Part shown: piece by piece, positions 34,490 through 44,395 of the stretch
Layout of the letters: each line of letters begins with the position of its first letter
Numbering within the stretch: the stretch's first letter is position 1
Source of the DNA: Tetranychus cinnabarinus
Taxonomy: Eukaryota; Arthropoda; Arachnida; Trombidiformes; Tetranychidae
Direction: 5' to 3'
Assembly (NCBI GenBank): GCA_022266195.1
Contig: WHVY01000006.1
Coordinates: 3,534,001-3,598,000, forward strand
DNA length: 64,000 bases
The notes under the pieces: generated by a model
What the model saw: only the letters and a program-made list of their open reading frames with translations
Databases searched by the model: none
What the model was told of the DNA's origin: nothing
Made by a program: the position numbers and the translations under genes

Positions 34490-35875
34490 GGAAGACATAA
34501 GCTCTCAAGAGGAGGAAGTGATCGAGGATAATATTATAATATAATAAGAAGAAAAAGAAAAAACAGAAGTCAGACAAGGAACGAAAGAAAAAGAAAAAAG
34601 ATTTTATAATTTGGATGAATATTCAAAAACTCGAAAAAAGACAATAAAGAAGAAGTCTGCCAGTCCACATGAGCGAAAAGGTCTTGGCTTTTATTCTTTT
34701 CGCTCTACAAATCTCGAAATAAAGATCGCCATTCTGATTCACATCATCAATCTCGATGTTCCATTCGTCATCATGGTCACAGAAGTAGAAGTCGTGATCG
34801 ATAATCTCATACAAAGAGAAAACGAAGAAGCCGATCAAAAAGTCAATCAGTTAACGAAAAGGTCGATAAAGAAAGATTGCTTCGCAATCGCAAGGCTAAC
34901 CTTGCTAGTATGATAAATCAGGTACATTGCCTGTAAATATTAATAAGCTGAACCTGGAGCTTAGAAATTTGAAAGAAAAGAATTCAATCAGCCAATGCTC
35001 AGATTATTTTCGACCAATTTCTACTATGGAAGCAGCTGCTAACGAAGATTCTCTTTCTGACTCTTGTTCTGATAGTGACGATGATGCAAATGGTGATACT
35101 AAATCTGTTTGCTGTACAATTATCAGACATCCATTTAAACTGAAAGAAAGAAAAGATATTCAAATAAAGGTTCGGGTTTCGCCCAGTTGCCTACTAGATC
35201 GTCTGAAGTAGTCCAGAAATAATTGACTGAAAAGTTTCCAGTATCAAGGGGAGATATTCATCGAGAAAAGAATTGGAATGGATAGAAGTGAAACCTGAAA
35301 TGCCACCACCGACAAAAGTACCTGAACAAAGCAATGAAAAAGTTCTCAAAGAAGTTGCAAAACCGAGAGAAGAAACATCAAAATCCACAGACCAGTCAGA
35401 TATGGCTTTAATGGTGTCCACTTCTGATCAAGAAATAGCGCCGTCAATAAATACAGTATTTTCACGCGTAAGTTGCATTTTGATAAGCGCCGTCTACTTT
35501 ATTACCAATGGTATACTTAAGCATCTTACGTATAGTAGACGGCGCTTATCAAAATGCAACTTATGCGTAACAAGTACTGTAGTTCAGAAATAGGAACTCT
35601 TGAGGCTTCAAGATTAAGCGCCAAGAAAAAGCTCCAATAAGATCCATTGAATTTGGTTGCTATCAGAAAAGTTTATGAAGCAGAAAGATTGGTACTTGAC
35701 GTATTTAAGTCGCGAAAAAATCGTACCATGTCGGATACTTCCCTTGTTAGATTATTTTCTAATCGTCTTTTATTCTATTTTTTACATATAACTTTAAAAA
35801 TGCAAGAAAAAGCTCTTCAAGCTGAACAGGCTTCAATTGCAGCCGAAATCACAGCTTCGAAATGAGAGAGACAAT
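34490..35875 (+). pseudogene. SON-like RS-rich splicing cofactor pseudogene, multiply broken
   Basis: Several consecutive segments, in changing frames, resemble the animal nuclear-speckle protein SON. They are an RS/Lys-rich stretch (HGHRSRSRDR, KRKRRSRSKSQS), then VDKERLLRNRKANLASM (SON has KERLLEIARANLAAM). After that come an acidic run followed by IRHPFKL (SON HHPFKL), then ELEWIEVKPE (SON GEWVPVE), and EASRLSAKKKLQ with DPLNLVAIRKVYEAERL (SON ALAQKRLSENAFDLEAM). At least two frameshifts and two in-frame stops (TAA at about 34801, TAA near 35637) separate them, and a 126-bp MITE splits the copy. The G-patch and dsRNA-binding end of SON is not seen. Segments follow each other without intron-like gaps, which would suit a retrocopy. 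The family match is from memory and needs a search. Confidence 0.55.
35454..35579. mobile_element. Tc1/mariner-type MITE with TA target duplication
   Basis: A 126-bp near-palindrome. The termini are CAGT (35454-35457) and ACTG (35576-35579), flanked by TA at 35452-35453 and 35580-35581. That is the signature of Tc1/mariner elements. Inner arms 35464-35497 and 35535-35568 pair over 34 bases with one mismatch (core GATAAGCGCCGTCTAC). There is no coding capacity. It sits inside the SON-like pseudogene. Confidence 0.85.
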
Positions 35876-36049
35876 TCGCTAGAGCTGGAATCGTAAGGTA
35901 TTTTTATTTTTTGTTATTTTATGTTATTTTTTAATATTTCTTATCTCATCTTATGCCTTTTTAAGAAACAATTTTCGGAAGACAGCAGAATCAAAGATGG
36001 TATTGGTATGCATTTATTGCTCAAATTGGCAAAAATCGTTTTCGTGTAA

Positions 36050-36688
36050 AAATTGTTTAAAAATTAATAGCTATCGCTTAAAAAGATTATATTATTGATG
36101 AGCCATCTATCTATTAAAATATGCAGATTTATTGTGTCTTGATTAATAAATTAATATCAACCATTTTTATTGTTTACTCTTGATAACCAAAATCTGTTTA
36201 AAAAAGTCTCTTTTCAACAATTATATTTTTCAAGTCAGGCGCTCAAAAAGGCCTGACTGTCTTTTTGCTCCCTCTTTATAACATTAAAGTCGATGTTTGA
36301 AAGATGGAAACAAACATGTAATTAATAGATAAAATTATTTCTGTTGTTATTTTGACTTATCATTTTCTTTGGACGAGTTGGGTGTTAAATTACCACCGTA
36401 TTTATGAATAAGGTAAGATAGCTTTTGCCTTTCTATTTGATTGCTCAATCAAATCTGCTATGAGAATGAATGTTATATTTTTTTCTGTCTCTTCTCTTCT
36501 TCTTCTCTCTTGTTATCCTCTTTCTCTTTCTGTATCTCTCTCTTTCTCTCGTTCTCTCGCCTCTCTGTTTTTACTTTTGTCTCACTTAAATTTTTTGTTC
36601 ATATTGACGTTTTGTTATTACTCTGTTCGTAGGCAATTTAAACCCTAAAGATTATACTTTCGGTGGTAGCTGTTGTAAAAATATGTAA
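36050..36688. repeat. ~600-bp direct repeat, right copy, upstream of the Su(dx)-type ligase
   Basis: Right copy of the repeat at 31350-31955. It is longer by about 30 bases, mostly because of an expanded CT tract near 36490-36560, and lacks a few bases near 36446. See the left copy for shared words. Confidence 0.8.
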
Positions 36689-37768
36689 TTATTGAACTGC
36701 AAACAGCTCAAAATCTTTGTCTTGGTTAAGAAAAACCAAAACATTTACTCTACATTCAGTTTGTCACTTTCTCTCTATTGTCATCACCAACACCGACAGA
36801 AAGAGGAGTTTATTATCATCTATAAACTATTGGTACAACAGACGTTCAGACATCATCGAAACTATCACCACCTCCATTGCCTCCATTACCTTTATCACCG
36901 TCGCCTGTATCATTTTTGATTTGGTACATTCATCGAGGAAGTGTTTAGAGTTAAATTGAGGCTTTAACTCTCTTTTCATCTACCTTTTCTCTTTCGCTAT
37001 CTCCTTTTCTCTTCCTCCCCACTACGGCTCTTTTTGCTTTCGATAAGGTAACACAAATTGAATTCTTAACAGTACCTGTTTATCTTTTTACAATCTGTGT
37101 ATTATTTTCCTCCACATGTCTATCATTTTTGACTTGACTAATCTAGGAGTTTAATTTTAACAGGGACTAACGAGTTAATTGTTTTTCTTGCCCGAGAAAT
37201 CTTGAATATCTCCCAATCATATTCGCACTTAAATGCGTATGTTTCACATTCAAGTCAATGGTTGATTAAGGTTTAGCTTTATAATTTTTCTTCCTTACTT
37301 CCTTTAATTATCCCCTCATTTCCATTTCTTTATTACATCATTTATTTTCATATAAAAGTCGTATTATTCCAGCAACTCTTCTGCTTTAAAATTTATAGAA
37401 AATAGAAATAAGATTGCTTTTGATTTCACTTTCTATTTGACATGAAATATTAAATCATTTTAAGCCAGTCAATAACCAATAGTAGAATAGTATTTCTTTC
37501 TGCCACAACCTTCTATTTCACTTTTCTCCTTTCTCCTGTTTTTTCAAATTGTTTACTGTCCTACATTCCAGCACTACTTTTGTAATCCTTTAAAGTGACT
37601 ATATTAACTTTACCTGTTACTCAGTGAGATAAAAATAGCAAGTGAGAGAGTACTTTCTTTCTCCCAGTTTGATCAACTGTTTTTGTTGTGATCCTCTTCA
37701 ATCTTTTTAATCTGATCATAAATTTGATTTGTCATCGCTGTAAATTTAGTTTTAAATATTAATCAATT
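36689..37768. promoter_or_regulatory. Presumed 5' region of the WW-HECT gene
   Basis: CT-rich and AT-rich sequence without a supported coding frame. An in-frame TAA lies three codons before the ATG at 37769, and no acceptor lies between, so coding does not extend upstream without splicing further left. Confidence 0.45.
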
Positions 37769-40006
37769 ATGGGCTCATTGCCTAAATGGTCATTACTCGA
37801 CCCTAAGAGAGGTGTTCACTCTGGTGCTAATGTAAATGATAGATCTTCAGCTTCAACTTCAAACTGGGTCAATGGAGGCTCATCATCTTCTTCATCATCC
37901 TCATCATCATCATCTGCAATATGTAATGCCTCTTCCACCTCCTCGTCGTCTTCTGCATCAGGAAATAGACCTTCAAATAGTAACATTAACACAAGTGGTT
38001 ATGGTGCTCCAACTGGAATAAGGCCTAGAGTTGAAGATGATTCAGACGAGAATCTTCCAACTGGATGGGAAATACGATATGACCAATACAATCGGAAATA
38101 CTATGTTGATCATAATACAAGAAGTACAACATGGGAGAAACCACAAAGATTACCTTCTGGTTGGGAGTTAAGGATAGACCCGAGAGGTCGTGTTTACTAT
38201 GTAGATCATAATACCAAGACAACTACTTGGCAACGACCAACTGAAAATACCTTACGTATTTTTAATGAATGGCAATCATCACAAGGCCAGGTTATGCAAC
38301 AATGTGGTCAACGATATATGTATGCTACTCCCCAAATGGATCGCGGCTCAACATCTAATACTGTATCTAATGGAGAATCTAGCGAAGCATCAGCTGTTCT
38401 TCCACAATCAGCTGGTCCAAGTGGCATCAGTGTTAACCCTTTAAGTCTATCTTCACTAGCATCAGCAGCAAACATTGTTCCTGCCACCAATTCGGTAAAA
38501 AAAGAAGGAAATTCTTACGAAGAGCCTTTACCTGAAGGCTGGGAACGTCGTCTTGATCCAAATAACCGTGTTTATTATGTTAATCATAAGAATAAAACAA
38601 CTCAATGGGAAGACCCTAGAACTCAAGGAAAATTTATTCCAACTTTACAAAGTGGGTTGAATGGAGCTAATGGTTTAAATGGTGCAACCAATTATGATCT
38701 TTTACCATTGCCTAAAGGTTGGGAAATTAGATACACCAAAGACGGCGAAAGATATTTCGTTGATCACAATAGGAAATCAACTACATTTCAAGATCCAAGG
38801 ATCCCTGTTGAAAATGGTGATATCAATGCATCCGCTGCAACAAACTTAATAACATATGAACGCTGTTTTCGTGCTAAACTTCATCAATTCCGTTATCTGT
38901 GTCACATTAATGCATTGCCTTCTCACATTAAGATATGTGTCTCTCGGACAAATATTTTTGAAGATTCTTTCCATCAAATCATGAGAGTTCCTCCCCACGA
39001 ATTACGTCGAAGATTATTCATTACATTTAAAGGTGAAGAAGGATTAGATTACGGAGGAATTGCGAGAGAATGGTTTTTCCTTCTCTCTCATCAAGTTCTT
39101 AATCCAATGTATTGTCTTTTCGAATACGCTGGTAAAAACAATTATTCCCTTCAAATCAATCCAGCCTCTTCAGTTAATCCAGATCACCTATTATACTTTA
39201 GATTCATTGGCCGGTTCATTGCAATGGCCCTGTTTCATGGTAAATTCATTTATTCTGGATTTACTCTGCCTTTCTATAAGCGAATGCTTGGTAAAAAACT
39301 TGTTATGAAAGATATCGAATCAATTGACCCCCAATTTTACAATAGTCTTGTTTGGATCAAAGAGAATAGCCTTGAAGACATTGAAGATGGAATGGAACTT
39401 TATTTTACTGTTGATTATGAAATTTTGGGCCAACTCAAGAGCACGGAACTTAAAGAAGGTGGATCAGATATTCGAGTGACTGACGAGAACAAAGATGAGT
39501 ATTTAAGACTTATCAGTGATTGGCGTTTCAGTCGAGGGCAAGAAGAACAAACTAAAGCCTTATTAGACGGTTTTAATGAGGTTTTGCCTCTAGAATGGCT
39601 CCACTATTTCGATGAAAGAGAATTAGAACTTCTTCTATGTGGTATGCAAGAAATCGACATTGAAGATTGGCAAAAGAACACCATTTACAGACATTATAGT
39701 AGAGGAAGTAAACAAATCCAATGGTTCTGGACATTTGTGAAAGAAGGTATGGACAATGAAAAGAGAGCTCGTCTTTTACAGTTTGTAACTGGTACCTGTA
39801 GAGTTCCTGTTGGAGGTTTTGCCGAACTAATGGGTTCTAATGGACCACAAAGATTTTGTATTGAAAAAGTTGGCAAAGAAACTTGGTTACCCAAAAGTCA
39901 TACTTGTTTTAATCGACTCGACTTGCCACCTTACAAATCGTACGAACAGTTAGTTGAAAAGTTAACTTATGCCATTGAAGAAACGGAAGGATTTGCCCAG
40001 GAATGA
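37769..40006 (+). CDS. Su(dx)/ITCH/WWP-type HECT E3 ubiquitin ligase lacking C2 domain, single exon
   Basis: Ubiquitin ligase that binds PPxY substrates through WW domains and transfers ubiquitin via a HECT cysteine; family members down-regulate Notch and other membrane proteins. 745 residues in one uninterrupted frame. The N-terminus is a poly-Ser and Asn-rich segment (about 25-85). Four WW domains follow, at about 95-124 (LPTGWEIRYDQ), 127-156 (LPSGWELRIDP), 254-283 (LPEGWERRLDP) and 312-341 (LPKGWEIRYTKD). The second is followed by FNEWQSSQGQVMQQCGQRY, as in ITCH/WWP1. The HECT domain runs from about 370 to the end, with catalytic Cys713 in SHTCFNRLDLPPY and the terminal EETEGFAQE. The usual N-terminal C2 membrane-targeting domain is absent, and an in-frame stop precedes the ATG. 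Confidence 0.92.
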   Translation: MGSLPKWSLLDPKRGVHSGANVNDRSSASTSNWVNGGSSSSSSSSSSSSAICNASSTSSSSSASGNRPSNSNINTSGYGAPTGIRPRVEDDSDENLPTGWEIRYDQYNRKYYVDHNTRSTTWEKPQRLPSGWELRIDPRGRVYYVDHNTKTTTWQRPTENTLRIFNEWQSSQGQVMQQCGQRYMYATPQMDRGSTSNTVSNGESSEASAVLPQSAGPSGISVNPLSLSSLASAANIVPATNSVKKEGNSYEEPLPEGWERRLDPNNRVYYVNHKNKTTQWEDPRTQGKFIPTLQSGLNGANGLNGATNYDLLPLPKGWEIRYTKDGERYFVDHNRKSTTFQDPRIPVENGDINASAATNLITYERCFRAKLHQFRYLCHINALPSHIKICVSRTNIFEDSFHQIMRVPPHELRRRLFITFKGEEGLDYGGIAREWFFLLSHQVLNPMYCLFEYAGKNNYSLQINPASSVNPDHLLYFRFIGRFIAMALFHGKFIYSGFTLPFYKRMLGKKLVMKDIESIDPQFYNSLVWIKENSLEDIEDGMELYFTVDYEILGQLKSTELKEGGSDIRVTDENKDEYLRLISDWRFSRGQEEQTKALLDGFNEVLPLEWLHYFDERELELLLCGMQEIDIEDWQKNTIYRHYSRGSKQIQWFWTFVKEGMDNEKRARLLQFVTGTCRVPVGGFAELMGSNGPQRFCIEKVGKETWLPKSHTCFNRLDLPPYKSYEQLVEKLTYAIEETEGFAQE

Positions 40007-40747
40007 TGATAAAACAATTACAAATTTGACCAATAATTAACAAAAACTATATTTATAAATTTACAAATTTCGTGATTTGCATAGAATCAAGCCCGGAAAG
40101 CCTGGACAGTGCTAGATAAAGCGACCAGGGTTACCATCATTTCCGATAATCTCTCATCGTATCAAATTTTAAAATTAAATCTTATGTGACTATATAGCTT
40201 AATTAAAACGATGATGTATATTCATGAAATAATCTGTGAGAAGCAAATTAAGATTATATATACAGTTTATATAAATAAAAGTGACACCAATGTACTAAAC
40301 TTCAAATTAAATTTTGTCCTTTGTTAATATTTATAATTGTGATCCTTGCTTATTCACCGTATTTTGAAAATCGACGAATGTAAAGAAAATAAGATAAATT
40401 AATGATCCGTTAGATAAGTCCGTTTTTAATTCCATTGATAATGCTTCCGAATTGATTTTTGGTCAGTTTATTCAATTTCTAATTTAAATTAAGTTTTAAG
40501 GGGTTAGGTATTTTAGGCTTAGAACGGACATATCTAAGAAGTTATCAATCATACTTTTATTGCCATGAAATTAATGATTTTAATACATATTGACGAAATT
40601 GAAGGACAAAAGATGAAAGATTGTTTATGATTATCGAGATTTTACAAAATAAGAAAATGATAATTTTTAACGGATAAATATATCATTCATAAGTTACTAG
40701 AACAGAAAAAAATCAAGTACTGCGATTGAGAAAATACAATGAGGAAT
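40007..40747. other. Convergent 3' spacer
   Basis: Lies between the 3' ends of the plus-strand HECT ligase and the minus-strand gene at 40748. It is AT-rich and contains AATAAA at about 40275, a plausible polyadenylation signal. No gene is seen. Confidence 0.5.
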
Positions 40748-42558
40748 CTAATTTAGTTTTGATTCAAATGGTGTTGTGTCAATGTTGATAAATGAACTAT
40801 AAAGTTTCCATTGCGCTTTTTCGGCTACAGGAATAGAAGAATTCTGAATTCTAATAAATTCTTCGAGCAGCTCATAAAATCTGGTTTTGTATTTCATTAT
40901 TAAACTGGGATCGAAAGGTTTGTAAAGATTTATTTGGTCGGTAACCTCTCTCCAGATACTATATTCAGGAACAGTTTCATCATAAAACTCTTTGTTGTGG
41001 TCTTCAACAGCTAACAAGAGTCGAAAATCATCAGATGTAACATTTAATGAGCTAGCTGTAGTTACGGGTGGAGATGTAACATTCGTCTGTCGTGGTGGTG
41101 GTAAATTATTTATGCTAGATATCTCCTGGATTTCTGGTTCGTCATCTTGTTCATCCATCACAATGTCATCACAAGGTTTATCGTTGTCCTCTGAACCAGT
41201 CAGAATAATTATATCCTCTGATGATTTAGGTGTAAATCTTTGTGGTTTCGGCGCTAAAATTGGTTCTGAAATTAGTGTTGGTGTTGGTGTTGGTGCTGGA
41301 GCTGGGGCTGGGGCTGGGGCTGGTGATGTTGGTTTGATTTGGCTAGCTATCTCAGGCTTTCCGAGTTTACTATCATTGTTTTTCGTGGGCTTTCTGGTGG
41401 CAAATGCATCTTTCAACATTTGTATGCGGCCATAAAACGGTTTGAGATTCATCTTATTGTGAAAAATTTCAAATAAGGGCCAGCTTTCAATAGCCTCAAT
41501 TTCTGATATAGAAGGGTTTTGTAATAAAGAGACATATTTATCCACCAACGACTTGAATAATTTCCTGGTTTGTGATACATTTTTGATATCTTTCACGCCT
41601 TGTCCAGATATTTCTCGGAAAACAAAACTCCAAACATTGTCTGTTCCCCAAATATCATCAAACATCATAATATCAGTAAATTCATCATTATATTTAGCTA
41701 CAGCTTTAGCCAATATTAATTTTGCTGAGTCCGGTAAGTTATCTTCATTTCCATTTTGTCCAGATGATCTAGAGGCATTTGGTGCTGAATTTGAGGCGCC
41801 CGCATCTCTTGGTACTTTCGGAAGAGTTGGAGTGTTAGAAGTGGCTGGGGATCTCGGGGCAGCTGTTGCTCTTGGGGCAGTTGTTGGTGTTTTAGTAGGG
41901 ACTAGTGTCTTTGGTGTACTATGAATAGTAGGTTTCGGTGTTACTGGGCTATTATGGCTTGTATGTGATCGATTAGAGTTTTCCAGTCTCGGCATCTCAG
42001 CATTAGATGCATGGGAGCGGTTAGAGTTTTCTGTTCTTGGTGTCTCAACACTGGGGGCATGGGAGCGACGAAAAGCAGGAGGAGGTGATGAATGAGGTCG
42101 AGCACGATTAACCGGCGGTGGTGAGCCCCTCAAAATTTTTTGAGCGTGTTCCTCTTCTATGTTTATTTCTGAATACATGGATAAAGGACGTTTAAGAGAT
42201 TCATTTTCTTTCTTTGCCATGGTATAGTTGGCTTTAGGTTTTAGACGAGCTCTCAATTTGCTGAAATCAGGAATAGTTGCATCTCTAGGCAATTTAAGGT
42301 AATCATCGAAGCCCTTGTCAAATATCTGAGTAGATTAAAATGAACTTGAATTAGAAAGAATTTCAAAAGCAGTAAATGTTTACTTACCTCTATGATATAT
42401 TTCTCAGAGTCAAAAAAGTCTACAGATTTGAGCTTTGGATGTTCACGAAGATTCCTTCGCAGCTCTTCAAATGTGATAGCATTTTTATCGTCACTAGAAT
42501 TTACTTCTAGTCGGTGGTTGAATCCATCAAAATTGAACAGACAGTTGATTTTAACCAT
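40748..42558 (-). CDS. Unrecognised protein with two SANT/Myb-like helical segments (2 exons: 42558-42388, 42325-40748)
   Basis: Family not recognised. Splicing in phase 0 across a 62-nt intron gives 582 residues. The N-terminal ~75 residues (KINCLFNFDGFNHRLEV to IFDKGFDDYLKL) look like a small beta-grasp/PB1-like module. A Pro/Ser/Thr-rich basic linker with an imperfect internal repeat (TENSNRSHA, LENSNRSHT) follows. Two helical segments resemble each other and the SANT/MADF class: LPDSAKLILAKAVAKYNDEF through WSFVFREI, and TSDDFRLLLAVEDHNKEFYD through IWREVTDQI. Between them lie an Ala-Pro/Thr-Pro dipeptide run (from a GGxGCT-type microsatellite at about 41278-41330) and an acidic stretch (SEDIIILTGSEDNDK) that could be a SUMO-interacting motif. 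A chromatin role is inference. Confidence 0.7.
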
Positions 42559-42576
42559 GTTGATCAAACTAAACAA

Positions 42577-43384
42577 ATGAACAAAGAAAGTGACACAGAC
42601 AAATGAAAAGCTTAGACAGTTTATAATTTAAAACACTATTGTTTCTCATAGAGTCTCTATGATAAAAGTAAGCTCACAGTGAGATTTCGCTAGTCTCTAA
42701 CATTGTAAGGGGTCTTATAATAATAATATGCTTGAATGTCATTTTTTAATCTGCAAACAATGTTAAACTTTTTAAGACTATTTTAAAGATAATTGAAACA
42801 GCTTAAGCACCATTAAGTTAATAATCTATTCAAATATCACAAAGCAAAGTACTTTGATTATTATCTGTGAAGTTGATTTCATATGACATGAAACCTTTTT
42901 TAATCTTATTAGAATCAAAATTTCGAATTGAATATTGAAACATAGAAACATTGTAGATTTTTGATGGTAGAAGATACTCGATGAACAGTAACAACAAGCT
43001 ATTCACACTTTTTCCATTATCTAGATTATCACTGTAGTTAATAAATTGTTTCTGATTGCTATTTAAAAAAATGAATAAACAATTTTCTGTATTTGCAAAA
43101 CTCGTGAGCGCACATTTATTTATTTTGAAATAATGCAAATGAATTAAATACTTCTGTCTTTTTCTGCGAAAAGGTATTTTTCATATGAAGAAACTTGATG
43201 GATGATGGTGAAAATATTAGCCCTTAAAGTTTTCCGTAAGAACAGAGATTGATGAAGAGTTTGAGAAAAGAACAAGTGAAAGAAAGAAAAGGAGGAAAAT
43301 TGGCTGTTGTGACAAGGCAAAGGAAGATGACAATTTACGATGATATTATTTTATTATATGAAACACTCAAAAAAATTTAATAAT
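42577..43384. other. Intergenic spacer
   Basis: No supported gene. The minus-strand frame at 42830-43138 has no protein-like features. Confidence 0.45.
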
Positions 43385-44395
43385 CTAATTGAGTAAATCG
43401 GGCGCTGCGATAACAAAACACTCCGTTCCAACGTCTGGGATCATATTCGTTGAGACTGATGAGGCTGGTGATGATATTGGTATTTCCATTGTTGTTATTC
43501 TTTGTTGTTGATTAGCTTTAGCCTTGGCATGTGTTAAAATATGTGATTTAAGGTTTGTTGATTGGGCAAACTTTTTTGAACAATCATCGAAAGGACAAAC
43601 ATAAGGTCGATCTCCTGTATGTATTCTTACGTGCGTTCTCAAGTTAAAATCTAGGGAAAATCTTTTTCCACATCCTTCGAATGTACATTGAAAAGGTTTT
43701 TCTCCAGTGTGTACCAATTGGTGTCTTTTAAGTTTACTCGATTCAACAAATGCTTTACCACATTCAGCACAAACATGAACACGAGGACCATGAGTATGTA
43801 AATGTTTTCTCATCGCACTATTATCTCGAAACATTTTCGAACAGCCTTTATGTGGGCAACCAATGGTCCGAGTATCGTCATCCGATGAAGGTTTGCGGGG
43901 TTTCATTTTTGCGAATTCAGCTAATTGTTTAGGATCAGATAGATCAACTCCTGGTATACCCTCTTTGGGTATTTTCTTGATACCAGTCATATATTCACTC
44001 ATATCCAGTTGAAGTTGAGATTGTTGTGTTGAATTAGAATCGTTATCTTCATCGTCATTTGCAGGTACCCAAGTAAAAAATCTGAAATGTCCACCTCCCA
44101 AGGTCTTGATTTGAATTGATTTTTCTTTCCATTTGGTTGATCTTGTTGGCTGTCGTAGTAGAGATGTACCAACAAGGTTTCTAGCTGAGTTATCTTTATC
44201 TCCTGATGATGTTACTGATGGTCCAGCCCCAGTAATTGGTTGAGAACATTGCCTTTGGGTCAATGTAGATAATGTAAAATCGGTGAAATCAAAATCAGTT
44301 CCTTGAGTATCACCACCAATCGATTCATTTGTTTCTTCAGGATCATGAAATGTTAATGTATCCTGTGAGTTGCGTCCATAGGTTGACAAGTTCAT
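43385..44395 (-). CDS. YY1/Pleiohomeotic-type zinc-finger protein with UPF1-derived N-terminus, single exon
   Basis: 336 residues in one exon. Residues 1 to about 74 are a copy of UPF1 exon 1: MNLSTYGRNSQDTLTFHDPE against MSLSTYGPNSQGTLTFHDPE, and GGDTQGTDFDFTDFTL is identical. The copied DNA is close to 90% identical. The remainder is a bona fide YY1/Pho: KWKEKSIQIKTL, the REPO Polycomb-recruiting motif at about 131-160 (SEYMTG, GIPGVDLSDPKQLAEFA), and four C2H2 fingers at about 178-292 (CPHKGCSKMFRDNSAMRKHL, CAECGKAFVESSKLKRHQ, CTFEGCGKRFSLDFNLRTH, CPFDDCSKKFAQSTNLKSH). Residues are nearly identical to vertebrate YY1, so DNA recognition of GCCAT-type sites should be kept. The normal YY1 acidic and His-rich N-terminus is missing. 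The gene is intronless and its promoter is also UPF1-like. Confidence 0.95.
   Translation of the reverse strand: MNLSTYGRNSQDTLTFHDPEETNESIGGDTQGTDFDFTDFTLSTLTQRQCSQPITGAGPSVTSSGDKDNSARNLVGTSLLRQPTRSTKWKEKSIQIKTLGGGHFRFFTWVPANDDEDNDSNSTQQSQLQLDMSEYMTGIKKIPKEGIPGVDLSDPKQLAEFAKMKPRKPSSDDDTRTIGCPHKGCSKMFRDNSAMRKHLHTHGPRVHVCAECGKAFVESSKLKRHQLVHTGEKPFQCTFEGCGKRFSLDFNLRTHVRIHTGDRPYVCPFDDCSKKFAQSTNLKSHILTHAKAKANQQQRITTMEIPISSPASSVSTNMIPDVGTECFVIAAPDLLN

Noticed and set aside
31350..36688. The ~600-bp direct repeats as LTRs of a retrotransposon
   Set aside because: The interior holds dishevelled and a SON-like fragment, with no gag/pol, primer-binding site or polypurine tract; the repeat ends lack clear TG...CA borders and a target duplication.
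36441..36959. Phe/Leu/Ser-rich frames upstream of the HECT ligase
   Set aside because: They are translations of CT-rich DNA; similar low-complexity frames occur around 18.6-19.6 kb.
40992..41435. Plus-strand Gly/Ala/Val-rich frame
   Set aside because: Shadow of the Pro/Ala repeat on the minus-strand gene.
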